Of a DNA stretch of 64,000 bases, positions 36,120 to 45,265 are shown piece by piece. The DNA is taken from NCBI GenBank assembly GCA_012729055.1, contig JAAYDW010000011.1, positions 1-64,000 on the forward strand, in the 5' to 3' direction. The position numbers and the translations under genes were made by a program. Numbering within the stretch: position 1 is the stretch's first letter; every line of letters starts with the position of its first letter. Under the pieces are notes generated by a model. It worked only from the letters and a program-made list of their open reading frames with translations, did no database searches and was not told the DNA's origin. This DNA comes from Deltaproteobacteria bacterium (GTDB lineage: Bacteria > Desulfobacterota > Syntrophia > Syntrophales > Smithellaceae).

Positions 36120-37952
36120 TCAATAATTTATCGTTTTCTGCACATCGCGGACAATCCGGGCCGCGTCTTCGTAGCAGCTTTTTCCAAAGGGCATGATGAG
36201 GTAGAGGCCTGCCGCTTCCCGGGCCATCGCCGCCGCCAGTTCGCCCGCGCTTTCCAGTCCGAAGCGGCGCTGATCTTCAGGCGACTCGTAGCGCTCAAAT
36301 TCCGTCGCGATTTCCCGGGGCACGACGATGCCCGGAATCCGGCCGCCGGCCAGAAATGCCGCGTTGCGCCGGCTCGTAAGCGGCATCACGCCGGGCAAAA
36401 GACGGATCGGCAATCCCGCCAGAGCGTCTCGCAGACGGCGGAAATCCCCGACCGTAAAGACGGGCTGGGAAAAGACGAACTCGGCGCCCGCGTCGATCTT
36501 GGCTTTAAGCCATTTGATCTGCGGGGGAATGGGTCTCGCGATCGCGCAGCCGGCGCAGAAATCCGGCGGATCGGCCAGCCCCTCGCCGTTGATGATCCGG
36601 CCTTCGCGCAAACTGCGGAGAAGCCGCAGCAGTTCCACCGATGAGCGCACATCCGTCACGCGCTGCGCCAGACTGCCCAGATGCCCCATGGACGGCGCGT
36701 CGCCCGTCACCGCTAAAAGCCCCCGGAGGCCCAGATCCCAGCCGCCGATGAGCGAGGAGTGCAGGCGCATCAGGTTGGACTGCGTCACGCCCAGGTGGCA
36801 GATGGCAGGGATGCCCAAAGCGGACTGGAGGCGGGCGGCGGTGACCATCGCGTCGCGCCCGACCGTGGCGCCGGGATTGTCCGGAACGTCGAAGAGATCC
36901 GCTCCGGCTTCGGCCACAATGGCCGCGCCCTGCACGATATTGTCGAGCGACCTTGTGCGCTCGGCGCGGATTTCCACGCTGATGACAAAGCGTTTCCCGG
37001 CCATAAGCGCGCGGACGGGATTCGCTGCCTCGGCTTTCATTGCGGAAACGGCTGGCAGCGGCCGGGCGATGGCGGCCGGACGCGGACGCGGCGCAACCGC
37101 GCGTCCCCCGAGCGCCGCGGACAGTTTGCGGATGTGGTCCGGCGTGGTGCCGCAGCAGCCGCCGATCACCGCCGCGCCGGCATCCGCGAGCGTAAGCGCA
37201 AACGCGGCAAAGTCGTCCGGTGAAAATTCGTAGGTAACGGCGCCGCGTTCGATCTGCGGATGCCCGGCGTTGGCCGAGGCGGTAACGGGCCAATCGGTGT
37301 GCACCGCAAGATAGGAGGCCACGCGGACGATTTCGTTCGGATGGCGGCAGTTGACGCCCACCGCGGCGACATTCGCCCGGCGCGCCTCGTCGAGCAGCCG
37401 GTCCACGCGTTCCCATCTCTGCCCTCCCCCGCCGGTATTGCCGATCTGGAAAATGACGGGCCGTCCCGTCGCGGCGGCCGCGGCCAGGGCTGCCTTGGCT
37501 TCGCGCGGCTCCACAAACGTCTCCAGAAGCAGCGCATCGGCTTCGACAAGCGCAAGGCACTGGCGGCGGTAGATCTCCTCGAGGGCCTCATCGGGATAAT
37601 CCTCCAGGCGAAGCCCCAGACCGAGCGGCCCGATTGAGGCCCAGACCAGGCATTCCTTGCCGCCCGACTCTCTGGCCAGGGCGACTCCCGTGCGGTTCAC
37701 GTCGTCGCACAGATCGCCCGCGCCGGTCTCTTCCAGGGCCAGCGCCTGGGCTGCAAACGTATTGGTCACGAGAATCTGCGAACCCGCGTCCCGGTAAGCG
37801 GCGTGCAGGCTCCGGACCAGCGCCGGCTCGCGGAGGTTCAGCAGTTCCACCGGTTCGTCGCTTCTGCCGCCGGCTTTGCGCAGGCAGGTTCCGATCGCCC
37901 CGCTGCCGATCAGCACGGTGCGTCCGAGGGCTTTTGCAATATTCGATTGCAT
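36120..37952 (-). CDS. Bifunctional homocysteine S-methyltransferase / methylenetetrahydrofolate reductase
   Basis: A 610-residue fusion of YitJ type. Residues about 1-290 are a homocysteine methyltransferase: the zinc cysteines are in VGVNCRHP and GGCCGTTPDHI. Residues about 315-610 are a MetF-like flavin TIM barrel (FVISVEIRAERTRS, LLAVTGDAPSMG, FVFSQPVFTVGDF). In one chain it could reduce methylene-THF and use the methyl group for methionine synthesis; in acetogenic or syntrophic metabolism the MetF part may feed the methyl branch. AAGGAG lies before the ATG at 37952. No S-box or other riboswitch was evident upstream. Confidence 0.9.
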   Translation of the reverse strand: MQSNIAKALGRTVLIGSGAIGTCLRKAGGRSDEPVELLNLREPALVRSLHAAYRDAGSQILVTNTFAAQALALEETGAGDLCDDVNRTGVALARESGGKECLVWASIGPLGLGLRLEDYPDEALEEIYRRQCLALVEADALLLETFVEPREAKAALAAAAATGRPVIFQIGNTGGGGQRWERVDRLLDEARRANVAAVGVNCRHPNEIVRVASYLAVHTDWPVTASANAGHPQIERGAVTYEFSPDDFAAFALTLADAGAAVIGGCCGTTPDHIRKLSAALGGRAVAPRPRPAAIARPLPAVSAMKAEAANPVRALMAGKRFVISVEIRAERTRSLDNIVQGAAIVAEAGADLFDVPDNPGATVGRDAMVTAARLQSALGIPAICHLGVTQSNLMRLHSSLIGGWDLGLRGLLAVTGDAPSMGHLGSLAQRVTDVRSSVELLRLLRSLREGRIINGEGLADPPDFCAGCAIARPIPPQIKWLKAKIDAGAEFVFSQPVFTVGDFRRLRDALAGLPIRLLPGVMPLTSRRNAAFLAGGRIPGIVVPREIATEFERYESPEDQRRFGLESAGELAAAMAREAAGLYLIMPFGKSCYEDAARIVRDVQKTINY

Positions 37953-38317
37953 ATCCTTCTCCTTACCGGGAAATTGCCGGCCGCAATTGCCGCCGGTTTT
38001 GTCCTCTTTATATCACATCGGTGAAATTTTTGAATGGCGGAGGCGGAGGCAACGATTTTCTTTATTCAGCGCCGACCCGCAGCAATGACCTATGCTGTCG
38101 GAAAAGGGAAGATGATTGTTGAGCGCAACTCATCCCTGATGGAATGAAGTCGAGTGATATTTTGAAGAACGCCCGCTTTTCACGAACTGATAGAAATAAG
38201 TTACGACGAATAAGGACAAATGATCAAGATCTTGAATCATCTGTTTTCATAAGTCAAATGGCATTTTTTGTAAGGACACTCGTTTATGATATGCTGTCGA
38301 TAATCCCTTCTGTGTGC
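37953..38317. other. Gene-free interval upstream of the YitJ-like gene
   Basis: It contains the ribosome site of the YitJ-like gene, and GATATAAAG (minus strand, near 38010) as a possible -10. No riboswitch fold, repeat or coding frame with a ribosome site was found. Confidence 0.4.
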
Positions 38318-39829
38318 CTAATTGACGCTTACCTTCGTACTCCAGTAATCCAGGATCATGACCCCGGGGTCATCTTCCATGGTATCACAGGTCGCCGCAG
38401 GATATTGAACAGCCAAGGTCATGAATGGCCGCTCCCGCGAAGGCGGGATGAAGGGCACGTCGACGTCTTTTTGAACGTTGCACCGGAAGTGGTCCTGGTT
38501 GCCGAAGAAGAAGTTCTGAAAAGCCTTCTTGTCCTGATCGCTCACGTCGGTCAGGTATCCGACCATATCCGCGGCGGTGGGATCAACAGGGATCCAACCG
38601 TAATTGGGCAGATAGAATTCAGCCCAGAAGTGGCCGCTCAAGTTCCCCGTGAAGAGCTGCCATCCCCCGGTCGTGCGCGCGGGGATGCCCACGGAACGGC
38701 ATAAGGCGCTGAAATACATGGACTGGGCGCCGCAATCGCCGTAACGGTTGCGATGGACATACGCGGATTCCGGCTCGCCGCGCGGCCAGAGAGCCAAATG
38801 AGGCATGAAGCTATATGTCACAGTGGACAGGAGGTAGTCATAGAGTTTTTTCGCTGCGCGGTAAGGGTTGGTTTCGCCTCCAATCACGGTTTGCGCAGTC
38901 TGGCGGATCTCATCGGTCACGGCAATGTTTCCGTAGGAAGCCGTATATCTCAAATAGAGATCACTCTCGCGGTCGTACGCCCCCACTCTATCCGGATCGA
39001 TCTGAAACCATTGCTCATAGTGGTCAAAGGTGAAGCGGATAACAATATTGAGGTCCTGCGTCAGTTCGGCCAGCGGAACCTCCATGTAAATCAATCCGAT
39101 ATCCTGGTCGATGGAAGGAGATCCTTTCACATAGGTCATCGGCGTTATGGAAAGTACGGAAACATTTCTCTGCGGGCCCGTGACGATGGGGATGGGAAAC
39201 CACAACTTCAAGATGCCGCCGGCGGGCAATTTTCCCCGGGGAACGGCAAGCGTACAGGTCGCCGTGTAGGATATCGGCCTGATGAAGGGCTGCCAGGGAT
39301 CGGCGCCTGGACCGGCATCCATGATCTGCTTGAGAAGCTTGTAGTGATCTTCGTAACCTTTGTACATTTTCGCGTCCTGGCGAAAGAGATCGACGTTCCG
39401 GAATTTGACGTTGGAAACAAAATCCGCAAAAAAGCGCGCTTCGCCGTCGATCACGGTGCTCTCCAATTTTCCCTGGGTGATCCAGGCCTCTCGCTCTTCC
39501 GGCATCACCTGCGGGAAGGCATCGGCCAGCATCGCCCGCGTCTCGTCGAGACGGTAGGGGTACTGAGCCTTGATAAGCTGGATATCCCGCAGGCTGTTGA
39601 GGCATTCCAGCGCATCGTCATTGTTCCCTTCGTTCGTCAGCAGCGTCCGCGCCTGCCGGTAAAGACCTGTAGCCGTGGTAAACTCGCCTCGTGCCTTGGC
39701 CTGCCTGGCCAGGGTAAGCATCACGGTCCCCGGAGACACCGTCGGCAAATCACTTCCGCTGCAGGCCGCAACAACCAGCACAAAGACCAAAAGTCCGACA
39801 ACGGACATCTTCATCCAAGATGCATGCAT
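38318..39829 (-). CDS. Transglutaminase-like lipoprotein
   Basis: A 503-residue exported protein. Its N-terminal hydrophobic stretch ends in VVAACSGSD, a lipobox, so it is probably membrane-anchored by Cys. The C-terminal third is a transglutaminase/protease-like fold with the catalytic triad Cys in RYGDCGAQS, His in LSGHFWAEF and Asp in WIPVDPTAAD. Bacterial members are usually peptidases or amidases rather than cross-linkers. The ATG at 39829 follows GAGGG; an in-frame TTG at 39856 is less likely. A consensus promoter lies upstream. The last codons overlap a REP-like hairpin (38432-38447) that may be chance. Confidence 0.85.
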   Translation of the reverse strand: MHASWMKMSVVGLLVFVLVVAACSGSDLPTVSPGTVMLTLARQAKARGEFTTATGLYRQARTLLTNEGNNDDALECLNSLRDIQLIKAQYPYRLDETRAMLADAFPQVMPEEREAWITQGKLESTVIDGEARFFADFVSNVKFRNVDLFRQDAKMYKGYEDHYKLLKQIMDAGPGADPWQPFIRPISYTATCTLAVPRGKLPAGGILKLWFPIPIVTGPQRNVSVLSITPMTYVKGSPSIDQDIGLIYMEVPLAELTQDLNIVIRFTFDHYEQWFQIDPDRVGAYDRESDLYLRYTASYGNIAVTDEIRQTAQTVIGGETNPYRAAKKLYDYLLSTVTYSFMPHLALWPRGEPESAYVHRNRYGDCGAQSMYFSALCRSVGIPARTTGGWQLFTGNLSGHFWAEFYLPNYGWIPVDPTAADMVGYLTDVSDQDKKAFQNFFFGNQDHFRCNVQKDVDVPFIPPSRERPFMTLAVQYPAATCDTMEDDPGVMILDYWSTKVSVN

Positions 39830-39906
39830 GGCCGTACCCTCGCTCGCTTTTTTCAATAGACAAATTGATAACTGAATCGATAAGTGCTTCTTTTAAATTG
39901 AAGCGG

Positions 39907-39935
39907 ATTATAGGAGGCGGGATATGCGATGTCAA
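39907..39935 (-). promoter_or_regulatory. Promoter of the transglutaminase lipoprotein gene
   Basis: On the minus strand, TTGACA (39935-39930) and a perfect TATAAT (39912-39907) have a 17-bp spacer. The leader would be about 70 nt. Confidence 0.85.
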
Positions 39936-40050
39936 GGCGATTCTTGCGATTCTTGCCGGCGAATTTTCTCAAATAAAATGTCACTGAAGAAGGAGCTAAA
40001 AGAATTATGTTGCCGCCTAAACCGATGTTACTGAGAAGAGAATCAGAAAC

Positions 40051-40194
40051 AAAAGGGTAAGGGATCAGGTCTGCTTTTGACCTTTAATACCGAGATCTGT
40101 CTCTTTGCATAGATTCCGATCATGAGCGATACACTTTCGCCAGAAAATACGCACGCCAAAACCGATAACTTAAGTTAACGACAGACCCCTTTGT
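40051..40194. repeat. Possible remnant of a REP-transposase-type or MITE element
   Basis: The interval starts AAAAGGGTAAGGGATCAGGT and ends with the opposing ACGACAGACCCCTTTG. Such GGGxTCAGGTCT ends occur on Y1 (REP-associated) transposon remnants in many genomes. The ends are imperfect here and no transposase frame lies between them. It is part of the 39830-40526 interval, which holds no gene. Confidence 0.35.
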
Positions 40195-40282
40195 TACTTT
40201 GTTACCGATTGAGATTTTGAGGTACGCCCGTTATCCCCTCGCACATTGTCACAGCGTCCCTATGTTTCCCCGATAAGACGAA

Positions 40283-40313
40283 AGGCTGAAGCGCGAATGA
40301 TGCGCTTCAGCCT
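40283..40313 (-). terminator. Strong hairpin downstream of the acyl-CoA dehydrogenase gene
   Basis: AGGCTGAAGCGC (40283-40294) and GCGCTTCAGCCT (40302-40313) form a perfect 12-bp stem with a 7-base loop. The minus strand continues TTTCGTCTT and the plus strand CTTTGTCATTTTT. It can end the acyl-CoA dehydrogenase transcript. Another GGGAGGG hairpin lies at 40453-40473. Confidence 0.6.
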
Positions 40314-40327
40314 CTTTGTCATTTTTC

Positions 40328-40364
40328 TGGATTCCCGCCTAATACCCTAATACCCTAATACCCT
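40328..40364. repeat. Partial REP core followed by a 3x 8-bp tandem repeat
   Basis: CTGGATTCCCGCCT (40328-40340), the left half of the REP core, runs directly into three copies of AATACCCT (40341-40364). The right half of the palindrome is missing, as if replaced by the tandem repeat. Confidence 0.7.
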
Positions 40365-40526
40365 AAAGGGCACGAGAGGGCACACCAAGTCACCACCCTG
40401 TGGGGGGCACGGCAGGGCGGCATGACGAGGTAAAGAATTCACCCTCCCTGAATCCCTCCCAGCAAGGGAGGGACCTTCCGGCCTCGGAACGATTAAAAAC
40501 CGTTTCCTACAAATCGCAAGCTCCCC

Positions 40527-42353
40527 CTACATGAAGCTTTCTTCCGGGATGTCGATCGCGCTGCGGTCGCCGTACTTCATGGTCTTCAGATATCCGAAGA
40601 TATCGGGAACATGATTCATGACGTAGAACCGGGCGGTGGCGATTTTCCCCTTGTAGAAGTCGGCGTCGATCTCGCCTTTTTCTTTCATCTTTGCCGCCGC
40701 CAGAAGCGCCTGGTCGAGCAAGAGCATGCCGCAGTAGACTCTCGCGCCGGCATGCAGGGTCCGGGTGGCAAAAAGTTGTTTCATCTGCTTGTCGCCCTTT
40801 GTCCAGGCGTCGTTCATGTTGACGATCTCCTTGAACGCCGTCATGGCTTCCGCCATCATTGCAAATTCCGTTGCGAATTCGTCCGTCTTTTTATTGGCGA
40901 CAAATTCGTCGATTTCCGCCACCCACTTTTTGAACGGCGCGCCGTCCTTCATGGTGAACTTGCGGCCGGTGTAATCCTGAGCCTGGATGAAGTTCGTGCC
41001 TTCCCAGATTCCGTAAATCACCACATCCCGGTACAGCTCCGCCGGGGCGTACTCTTCCGTGAAGCCGTAGCCGCCGTGGCACTGGATGGCGTCGCCGGTG
41101 GTAAGCCGCGCCATGTCGGAGGTGTAGGCCTTGCACATGGGGTTGTTGATGGCAAACATGTCATCATAATATTCCCGCTCTTCGGGCGTGGCGGCGTCGA
41201 CCGCCAGGTCGCGATAGAGATAGGACTTGTAAATGAGCGCCCGGCAGGCCTCCAGAATGGACTTCTGGGACAAAAGCATGCGGCGGACGTCTTCGTGTTC
41301 GATGATCCGGACGCTGGGGCCCTTGGGGTTGGTGGAATGCTTGCTCTGCACGCGCAGTTTGGCATAATCCAATGCGGCATAGTAGGCGGAGCCGATGCAG
41401 CCCAGCGAGAACAATCCCGTGTTCAGGCGCTCCTCGTTCATATAGGCAAACATCTGCTTCATGCCGATGCCGCGTCCGTCTTTCACTTCCGCTTCGCCCA
41501 CCATCCAGCCGTAGCAGTTGTCGTTTTCCCCCATGGAGAGGGTGGCGGTGGTCGAGCCGTGAATGCCCAACTTGTGCTCGATGCCCATGGTGGTGACGTC
41601 GTTCCAGGCGCCCAGCGAGCCGTCCTCGTTGACCCAGAACTTGGGCACGATGAAAAGCGATATGCCGGCGGTGCCTTCTTTGGCGCCCGGCGTCTTGGCC
41701 AGCATCAGATGGATGATGTTTTCGGCCAGGTCATGATCGCCCGATGAGATGAAGCATTTCGTTCCGGTGAGTTTATACTTGCCGGGCGTGTCTGTGGGAA
41801 ACGCCTTGCTCTGCACCGCGCCGACTTCGGAGCCCGCGCCCGGTTCGGTAAGCCCCATGGTGCCGCCCCATTCGCCGGTGCGCAGTTTGGGAATGAACAG
41901 GTCCTGCTGTTTTTGCGTGGCAAATTCATGAAGCACGGTGATCGCGCCCTGCGTCAGGCACCAGAACATGACGATCGACGGCGACGCGGCGGACTGCATC
42001 TCCAGAATCGGAGCGTACCAGCACAGCGGGATTTTGCCTTCGCCGCGGTAGCCGAACTGAGGGCCGAGTTCCGCATCCATAATGGTTTTATAAACACTCT
42101 TGAACGAGTCGGGGGTCACCACCGCACGTTCATTGCCGCCCACAAATTTCGCGCCGGGTTCATCGGCGTCTTTGTTGGCCGGACACATCACGTCGCGGCA
42201 AACCTTGAAGTTGACATCGAGGAAACTGTCGATGTCGTCCATCCCGTAGTAATCCTTATAAGCGTCAAGGCCCAGGAGCTTTTCCACTCCGAGCCATTCT
42301 TTGATCTGGAACATGATGTCCCGCGTCTGATACAACCAATTACTGTGAGCCAT
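40527..42353 (-). CDS. Acyl-CoA dehydrogenase, long (about 600-residue) DmdC/FadE-like type
   Basis: A 608-residue flavoprotein that oxidises an acyl-CoA to the enoyl-CoA. It shows the FAD/substrate loop GTMGLTEPGAGSEVG, KCFISSGDHD, the helical C-terminal domain and the catalytic glutamate in YGIWEGTNFIQAQD. A roughly 200-residue extra C-terminal part places it with the long family that includes 3-methylthiopropionyl-CoA dehydrogenase; in syntrophs these often act on medium or aromatic-derived acyl-CoAs. The true substrate is unknown. AGGAGG lies before the ATG. The crotonase gene upstream on the same strand may act in the same pathway. Confidence 0.92.
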   Translation of the reverse strand: MAHSNWLYQTRDIMFQIKEWLGVEKLLGLDAYKDYYGMDDIDSFLDVNFKVCRDVMCPANKDADEPGAKFVGGNERAVVTPDSFKSVYKTIMDAELGPQFGYRGEGKIPLCWYAPILEMQSAASPSIVMFWCLTQGAITVLHEFATQKQQDLFIPKLRTGEWGGTMGLTEPGAGSEVGAVQSKAFPTDTPGKYKLTGTKCFISSGDHDLAENIIHLMLAKTPGAKEGTAGISLFIVPKFWVNEDGSLGAWNDVTTMGIEHKLGIHGSTTATLSMGENDNCYGWMVGEAEVKDGRGIGMKQMFAYMNEERLNTGLFSLGCIGSAYYAALDYAKLRVQSKHSTNPKGPSVRIIEHEDVRRMLLSQKSILEACRALIYKSYLYRDLAVDAATPEEREYYDDMFAINNPMCKAYTSDMARLTTGDAIQCHGGYGFTEEYAPAELYRDVVIYGIWEGTNFIQAQDYTGRKFTMKDGAPFKKWVAEIDEFVANKKTDEFATEFAMMAEAMTAFKEIVNMNDAWTKGDKQMKQLFATRTLHAGARVYCGMLLLDQALLAAAKMKEKGEIDADFYKGKIATARFYVMNHVPDIFGYLKTMKYGDRSAIDIPEESFM

Positions 42354-42537
42354 ATTGAACTCCTCCTAAATGAAAATTAAAGGCGAAAAATGAGAATCCT
42401 TGTCTCTGCAAACACACAGCTCACTTTTTCAGATGCGTGTTCATGCCCCCTGCCGGAGCATTGATGAAGGCACTTCATTTACTGCCGTTAAACGTTACTG
42501 TCGCGTCCGCCTCTTTTCGGCAAAAGCGTGCGTCGCG

Positions 42538-43320
42538 TTATTTCCCCTTAAACACCGCGGCGCGCCGTTCGATAAAAGATTGCAGACCTTCCCTCATATC
42601 TTCGCTTTGCATGACATCGGCCATCTTCCGGTACATGACCGTCCTGGCCGCCTGATCTCCGTCGAGCGCCGCCCTGCGGGACGAGGCCAGCGCCTCCTGC
42701 ACCCCGAGCGGCGCGGCCGCCGCCACGCTGCGGGCAATCGCCAGCGCGCGGTCGAACTGCCTGCCCGTTTCGGTCACCTGTTGAACCAGCCCCAGGCGGT
42801 AAGCCTCCGCCGCGCTGATGGCGTCGCCGGTCAGCATATACCGCATGGCGTTGGCCCAGCCGATTTCCCGCGGCAGACGCAGCGTCGCCCCGGCGGCCGG
42901 GAAGAACCCGCGTTTCACTTCCAGCATGGCAAAACGGGTATCGGCGGCTGCCACCCGGATGTCCGTGTTGAGCATCATTTCAAATCCCCAGGTGTAGCAG
43001 TACCCCTGCACGGCCATCACGATGGGTTTCCGGCAGCGGGCTTCGCTCATCATGTAAAAGGGATCGATTTCATTTTCCGCCGCCAGCGGAAATCCCAACC
43101 CCCGGGCAAACCAGTCCGCCCAGTCGGTCAGATCCAGCCCCGCCGTAAAATGGGGGCCAACGGCATACACGATACCCACGCGCAGGTCAGGATCGGAATC
43201 GAGTTGGAAGTAGGCTTGCGCCAGGCGGGAGTACATCTCCCGGGTCATGGCGTTCATTTTTTCCGGCCGATTGATTTCCACGAGCAGGAGATGCTCTTCG
43301 GTTTTGATAGTGACGGTCAT
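42538..43320 (-). CDS. Enoyl-CoA hydratase/isomerase family protein (crotonase)
   Basis: A 260-residue crotonase-fold protein. The oxyanion-hole segment is PHFTAGLDL. Both catalytic glutamates are present and 20 residues apart, as in mammalian enoyl-CoA hydratase: TWGFEMML and FAMLEVKRG, followed by FPAAGATLRLP. It should therefore be competent to hydrate 2-enoyl-CoA. The ATG at 43320 is chosen over a GTG upstream because a consensus promoter lies only about 30 bp before it. It has its own promoter within the gap after PhzF. Confidence 0.88.
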   Translation of the reverse strand: MTVTIKTEEHLLLVEINRPEKMNAMTREMYSRLAQAYFQLDSDPDLRVGIVYAVGPHFTAGLDLTDWADWFARGLGFPLAAENEIDPFYMMSEARCRKPIVMAVQGYCYTWGFEMMLNTDIRVAAADTRFAMLEVKRGFFPAAGATLRLPREIGWANAMRYMLTGDAISAAEAYRLGLVQQVTETGRQFDRALAIARSVAAAAPLGVQEALASSRRAALDGDQAARTVMYRKMADVMQSEDMREGLQSFIERRAAVFKGK

Positions 43321-43352
43321 CCTGATTGTCCACACTTTAAAATACGTGGGGG

Positions 43353-43381
43353 AGTATAGAAAAATGATCCCGTCCTGTCAA
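43353..43381 (-). promoter_or_regulatory. Promoter of the crotonase gene
   Basis: On the minus strand, TTGACA (43381-43376) and TATACT (43358-43353) have a 17-bp spacer. The same hexamer pair and spacing occur before the rsbV operon. Confidence 0.8.
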
Positions 43382-43389
43382 CGGAATAA

Positions 43390-44175
43390 TCAAATAATAA
43401 TATTTCCTTCAAGATACAGGACCGCCCGGCCCGCAATCGCCACCCGCCCGCCTTCGTGGCGGCAGAACAATTCGCCGCCGCGCGCGGAGACCTGTCGGGC
43501 ATACAGATCGGTTTTCCTGAGTCTTTCCGCCCAGTAGGGAACCAGCGCCGAATGGGCCGATCCCGTCACCGGATCCTCGGGAACGCCCACCCGGGGCGCA
43601 AAAAAGCGCGAAACAAAGTCGCAGGCGTCACCGGGCGCCGTTACAATGACCCCGCGGCATTCGATGGTTTCCAGCGCAGCAAAATCCGGCGCGACCCGGC
43701 GCACCGTTTTTTCCTGATCGAGCAGAACCATCAGATCCTCCTCGGAGGAAAAAATGGCCGCCGGCTTGATGCCCAGAGCTGCGGACAGCACAACGAGCGG
43801 GTTTTCCGGCCGCACGGGTCGCGCCGGAAAATCCATCTCCAAAAGGTCGCCCCGGCGGGTTACCGTAAGCGCGCCGCTTCGGCGCGTGAGAAAGCGTACG
43901 CTTTCGCCCGGCCAGTCACATCGGGAAAAAAGAACGTAGGCCGCGGCAAGCGTTGCGTGTCCGCACAAAGCCACCTCCGTGCGCGGCGTAAACCAGCGCA
44001 GTTCGAAGTCGTCTCCCCGCCGGACCAGGAAAGCCGTCTCCGAAAGATTGTTTTCCAGGGCGATGGACATAAGCAGGGCGTCGTCCGGCCAGTCCTCAAG
44101 CATGCAGACGGCCGCCGGATTTCCGGAAAACAACGTCCCGGTGAAAGCATCGACCTGATAAAGCGGTATTTTCAT
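43390..44175 (-). CDS. PhzF-family isomerase-like protein
   Basis: A 261-residue protein of the PhzF/diaminopimelate-epimerase fold. It starts IPLYQVDAFTGTLFSGNPAAV, the family hallmark. NNLSETAF carries the conserved glutamate near residue 46; later motifs are ALCGHATLAAAYV and EDPVTGSAHSAL. PhzF isomerises an intermediate of phenazine synthesis, but most family members outside phenazine clusters are of unknown function, and no phz gene is near. AGGAG precedes the ATG. It lies 20 bp after the TraB/GumN gene and is probably co-transcribed. Confidence 0.9.
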   Translation of the reverse strand: MKIPLYQVDAFTGTLFSGNPAAVCMLEDWPDDALLMSIALENNLSETAFLVRRGDDFELRWFTPRTEVALCGHATLAAAYVLFSRCDWPGESVRFLTRRSGALTVTRRGDLLEMDFPARPVRPENPLVVLSAALGIKPAAIFSSEEDLMVLLDQEKTVRRVAPDFAALETIECRGVIVTAPGDACDFVSRFFAPRVGVPEDPVTGSAHSALVPYWAERLRKTDLYARQVSARGGELFCRHEGGRVAIAGRAVLYLEGNIII

Positions 44176-44195
44176 GACGTCTCCTTTTGATGCGC

Positions 44196-45074
44196 CTATT
44201 TCTGAAGCCGGACCACCGGAAAACCGCGCCGGCGCAACAGATCGACCACGCTCTCGGCGCCGGCCAGATGCCCCACGCCGACAATGACCATCGCAGATTC
44301 CGAACCCGCAAGCAGGGTTTCAATCTTTGCCGCCCATTTTCGATTGCGGTTGACGATCAGCGCTTCGTACAGACGGGGATAATTTTTCAATTCCCGCAGA
44401 TTGACCGTCTCGATCCCTGCTTCATCCCCTTTTCGCCAGGCATTCAGAATGTCGCCGACCCGGCTCTCCAGACGGACGAGATCGTCGATCGTTTCGCTCA
44501 CCTGGTCGTTGCCCATGTCGCCGTCGAGCAGGGTGAGAAAGCCGATCTGCTCGTCGGAGGTTTCCAGCCCGCTGATCGCTTTGCCGTCCGCCGCCGCCCT
44601 GGCGTAAAAAAACCGGTCCACGCCGTATTCGGCCGACACGCCGATGCGCTTGAGTTCCTGCAGCGTCAGCACCAGAGAAAGCATCCAGGGGCGCAGCATC
44701 TGATACTGTTCAAACGGATAGCCGCGCGCCCGGCAGAATTTTTCGGCTTTGGCGTAAACAGCGGGTGTGAGGCGCTGCTTGAGTGTCGTCCCATCCGGAT
44801 ACATCGCGACGGCCAGAAGTTTCTGCAGGTAGGCCGGGCCGTCCAGATCGCCGGGCGGCGCCTCAAAAACGAGACGGCGGGCGCGCGAATAGGCGATGTC
44901 GAACTCTCCGGGAAGCGGATGATCCGAAGCGCGAAGCACATGGCAGGAGCCGGCCAGATACACCGTCGTTCTCGGACCCCGCACTTCCCAGACGGAGCTC
45001 TGCGCCCAAACGCAGGCGGGCACGAGAAGCGCCAAGGCCAGCGCCGGAAGCAAAATGTTGCGGTTGGTTTTCAT
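44196..45074 (-). CDS. TraB/GumN-family protein (Tiki-like fold), secreted
   Basis: A 292-residue protein with a signal peptide (ILLPALALALLVPACVWA). The family's paired motifs are visible: the N-terminal VYLAGSCHVL with conserved Gly and His, an acidic FEAPPGDLD segment and the C-terminal MVIVGVGHLAGAESVVDLL. This EreA/ChaN-Tiki-like fold holds metal-dependent hydrolases, but bacterial GumN-like members have no proven activity. GGGAG lies before the ATG. It is divergent from the marR-hgcAB genes. Confidence 0.88.
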   Translation of the reverse strand: MKTNRNILLPALALALLVPACVWAQSSVWEVRGPRTTVYLAGSCHVLRASDHPLPGEFDIAYSRARRLVFEAPPGDLDGPAYLQKLLAVAMYPDGTTLKQRLTPAVYAKAEKFCRARGYPFEQYQMLRPWMLSLVLTLQELKRIGVSAEYGVDRFFYARAAADGKAISGLETSDEQIGFLTLLDGDMGNDQVSETIDDLVRLESRVGDILNAWRKGDEAGIETVNLRELKNYPRLYEALIVNRNRKWAAKIETLLAGSESAMVIVGVGHLAGAESVVDLLRRRGFPVVRLQK

Positions 45075-45228
45075 AACGGCTCCCTTCCAGGAAAAGCTTT
45101 CCTTTTCTTCGGGGAAATCACAATAACATGTCGGCCCAAAAATTCAAATCCGAATCGGAGGCTGGTATCTCCGCTACCCGCCATCTCCGGTGCGCCGTCG
45201 ACAATCGGCAATTTCCTGCAATTTCCCC

Positions 45229-45261
45229 TTGACAACGCCGGATGTAGTTGCATAATACAAC
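45229..45261 (+). promoter_or_regulatory. marR-hgcAB promoter with overlapping palindromic operator
   Basis: TTGACA (45229-45234) and CATAAT (45251-45256) are 16 bp apart. The expected transcription start is about 45262-45264, only two to four bases before the ATG at 45266, so the mRNA would be nearly leaderless; there is no ribosome site. GTTGCATAATACAAC (45247-45261) is a palindrome with one mismatched pair covering the -10, a typical place and size for a MarR-family operator. Confidence 0.7.
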
Positions 45262-45265
45262 CAAT

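Noticed and set aside
37953..38150. SAM (S-box) riboswitch upstream of the homocysteine methyltransferase/MetF gene
   Set aside because: Looked for because of the gene's function; the minus-strand leader shows no conserved stem pattern.
38358..38373. Perfect 16-bp palindrome ATGACCCCGGGGTCAT
   Set aside because: It lies inside the 3' coding part of the transglutaminase gene and no regulatory context supports it; probably chance.
40341..40364. CRISPR- or telomere-like array
   Set aside because: Only three 8-bp units without spacers; a simple tandem repeat.
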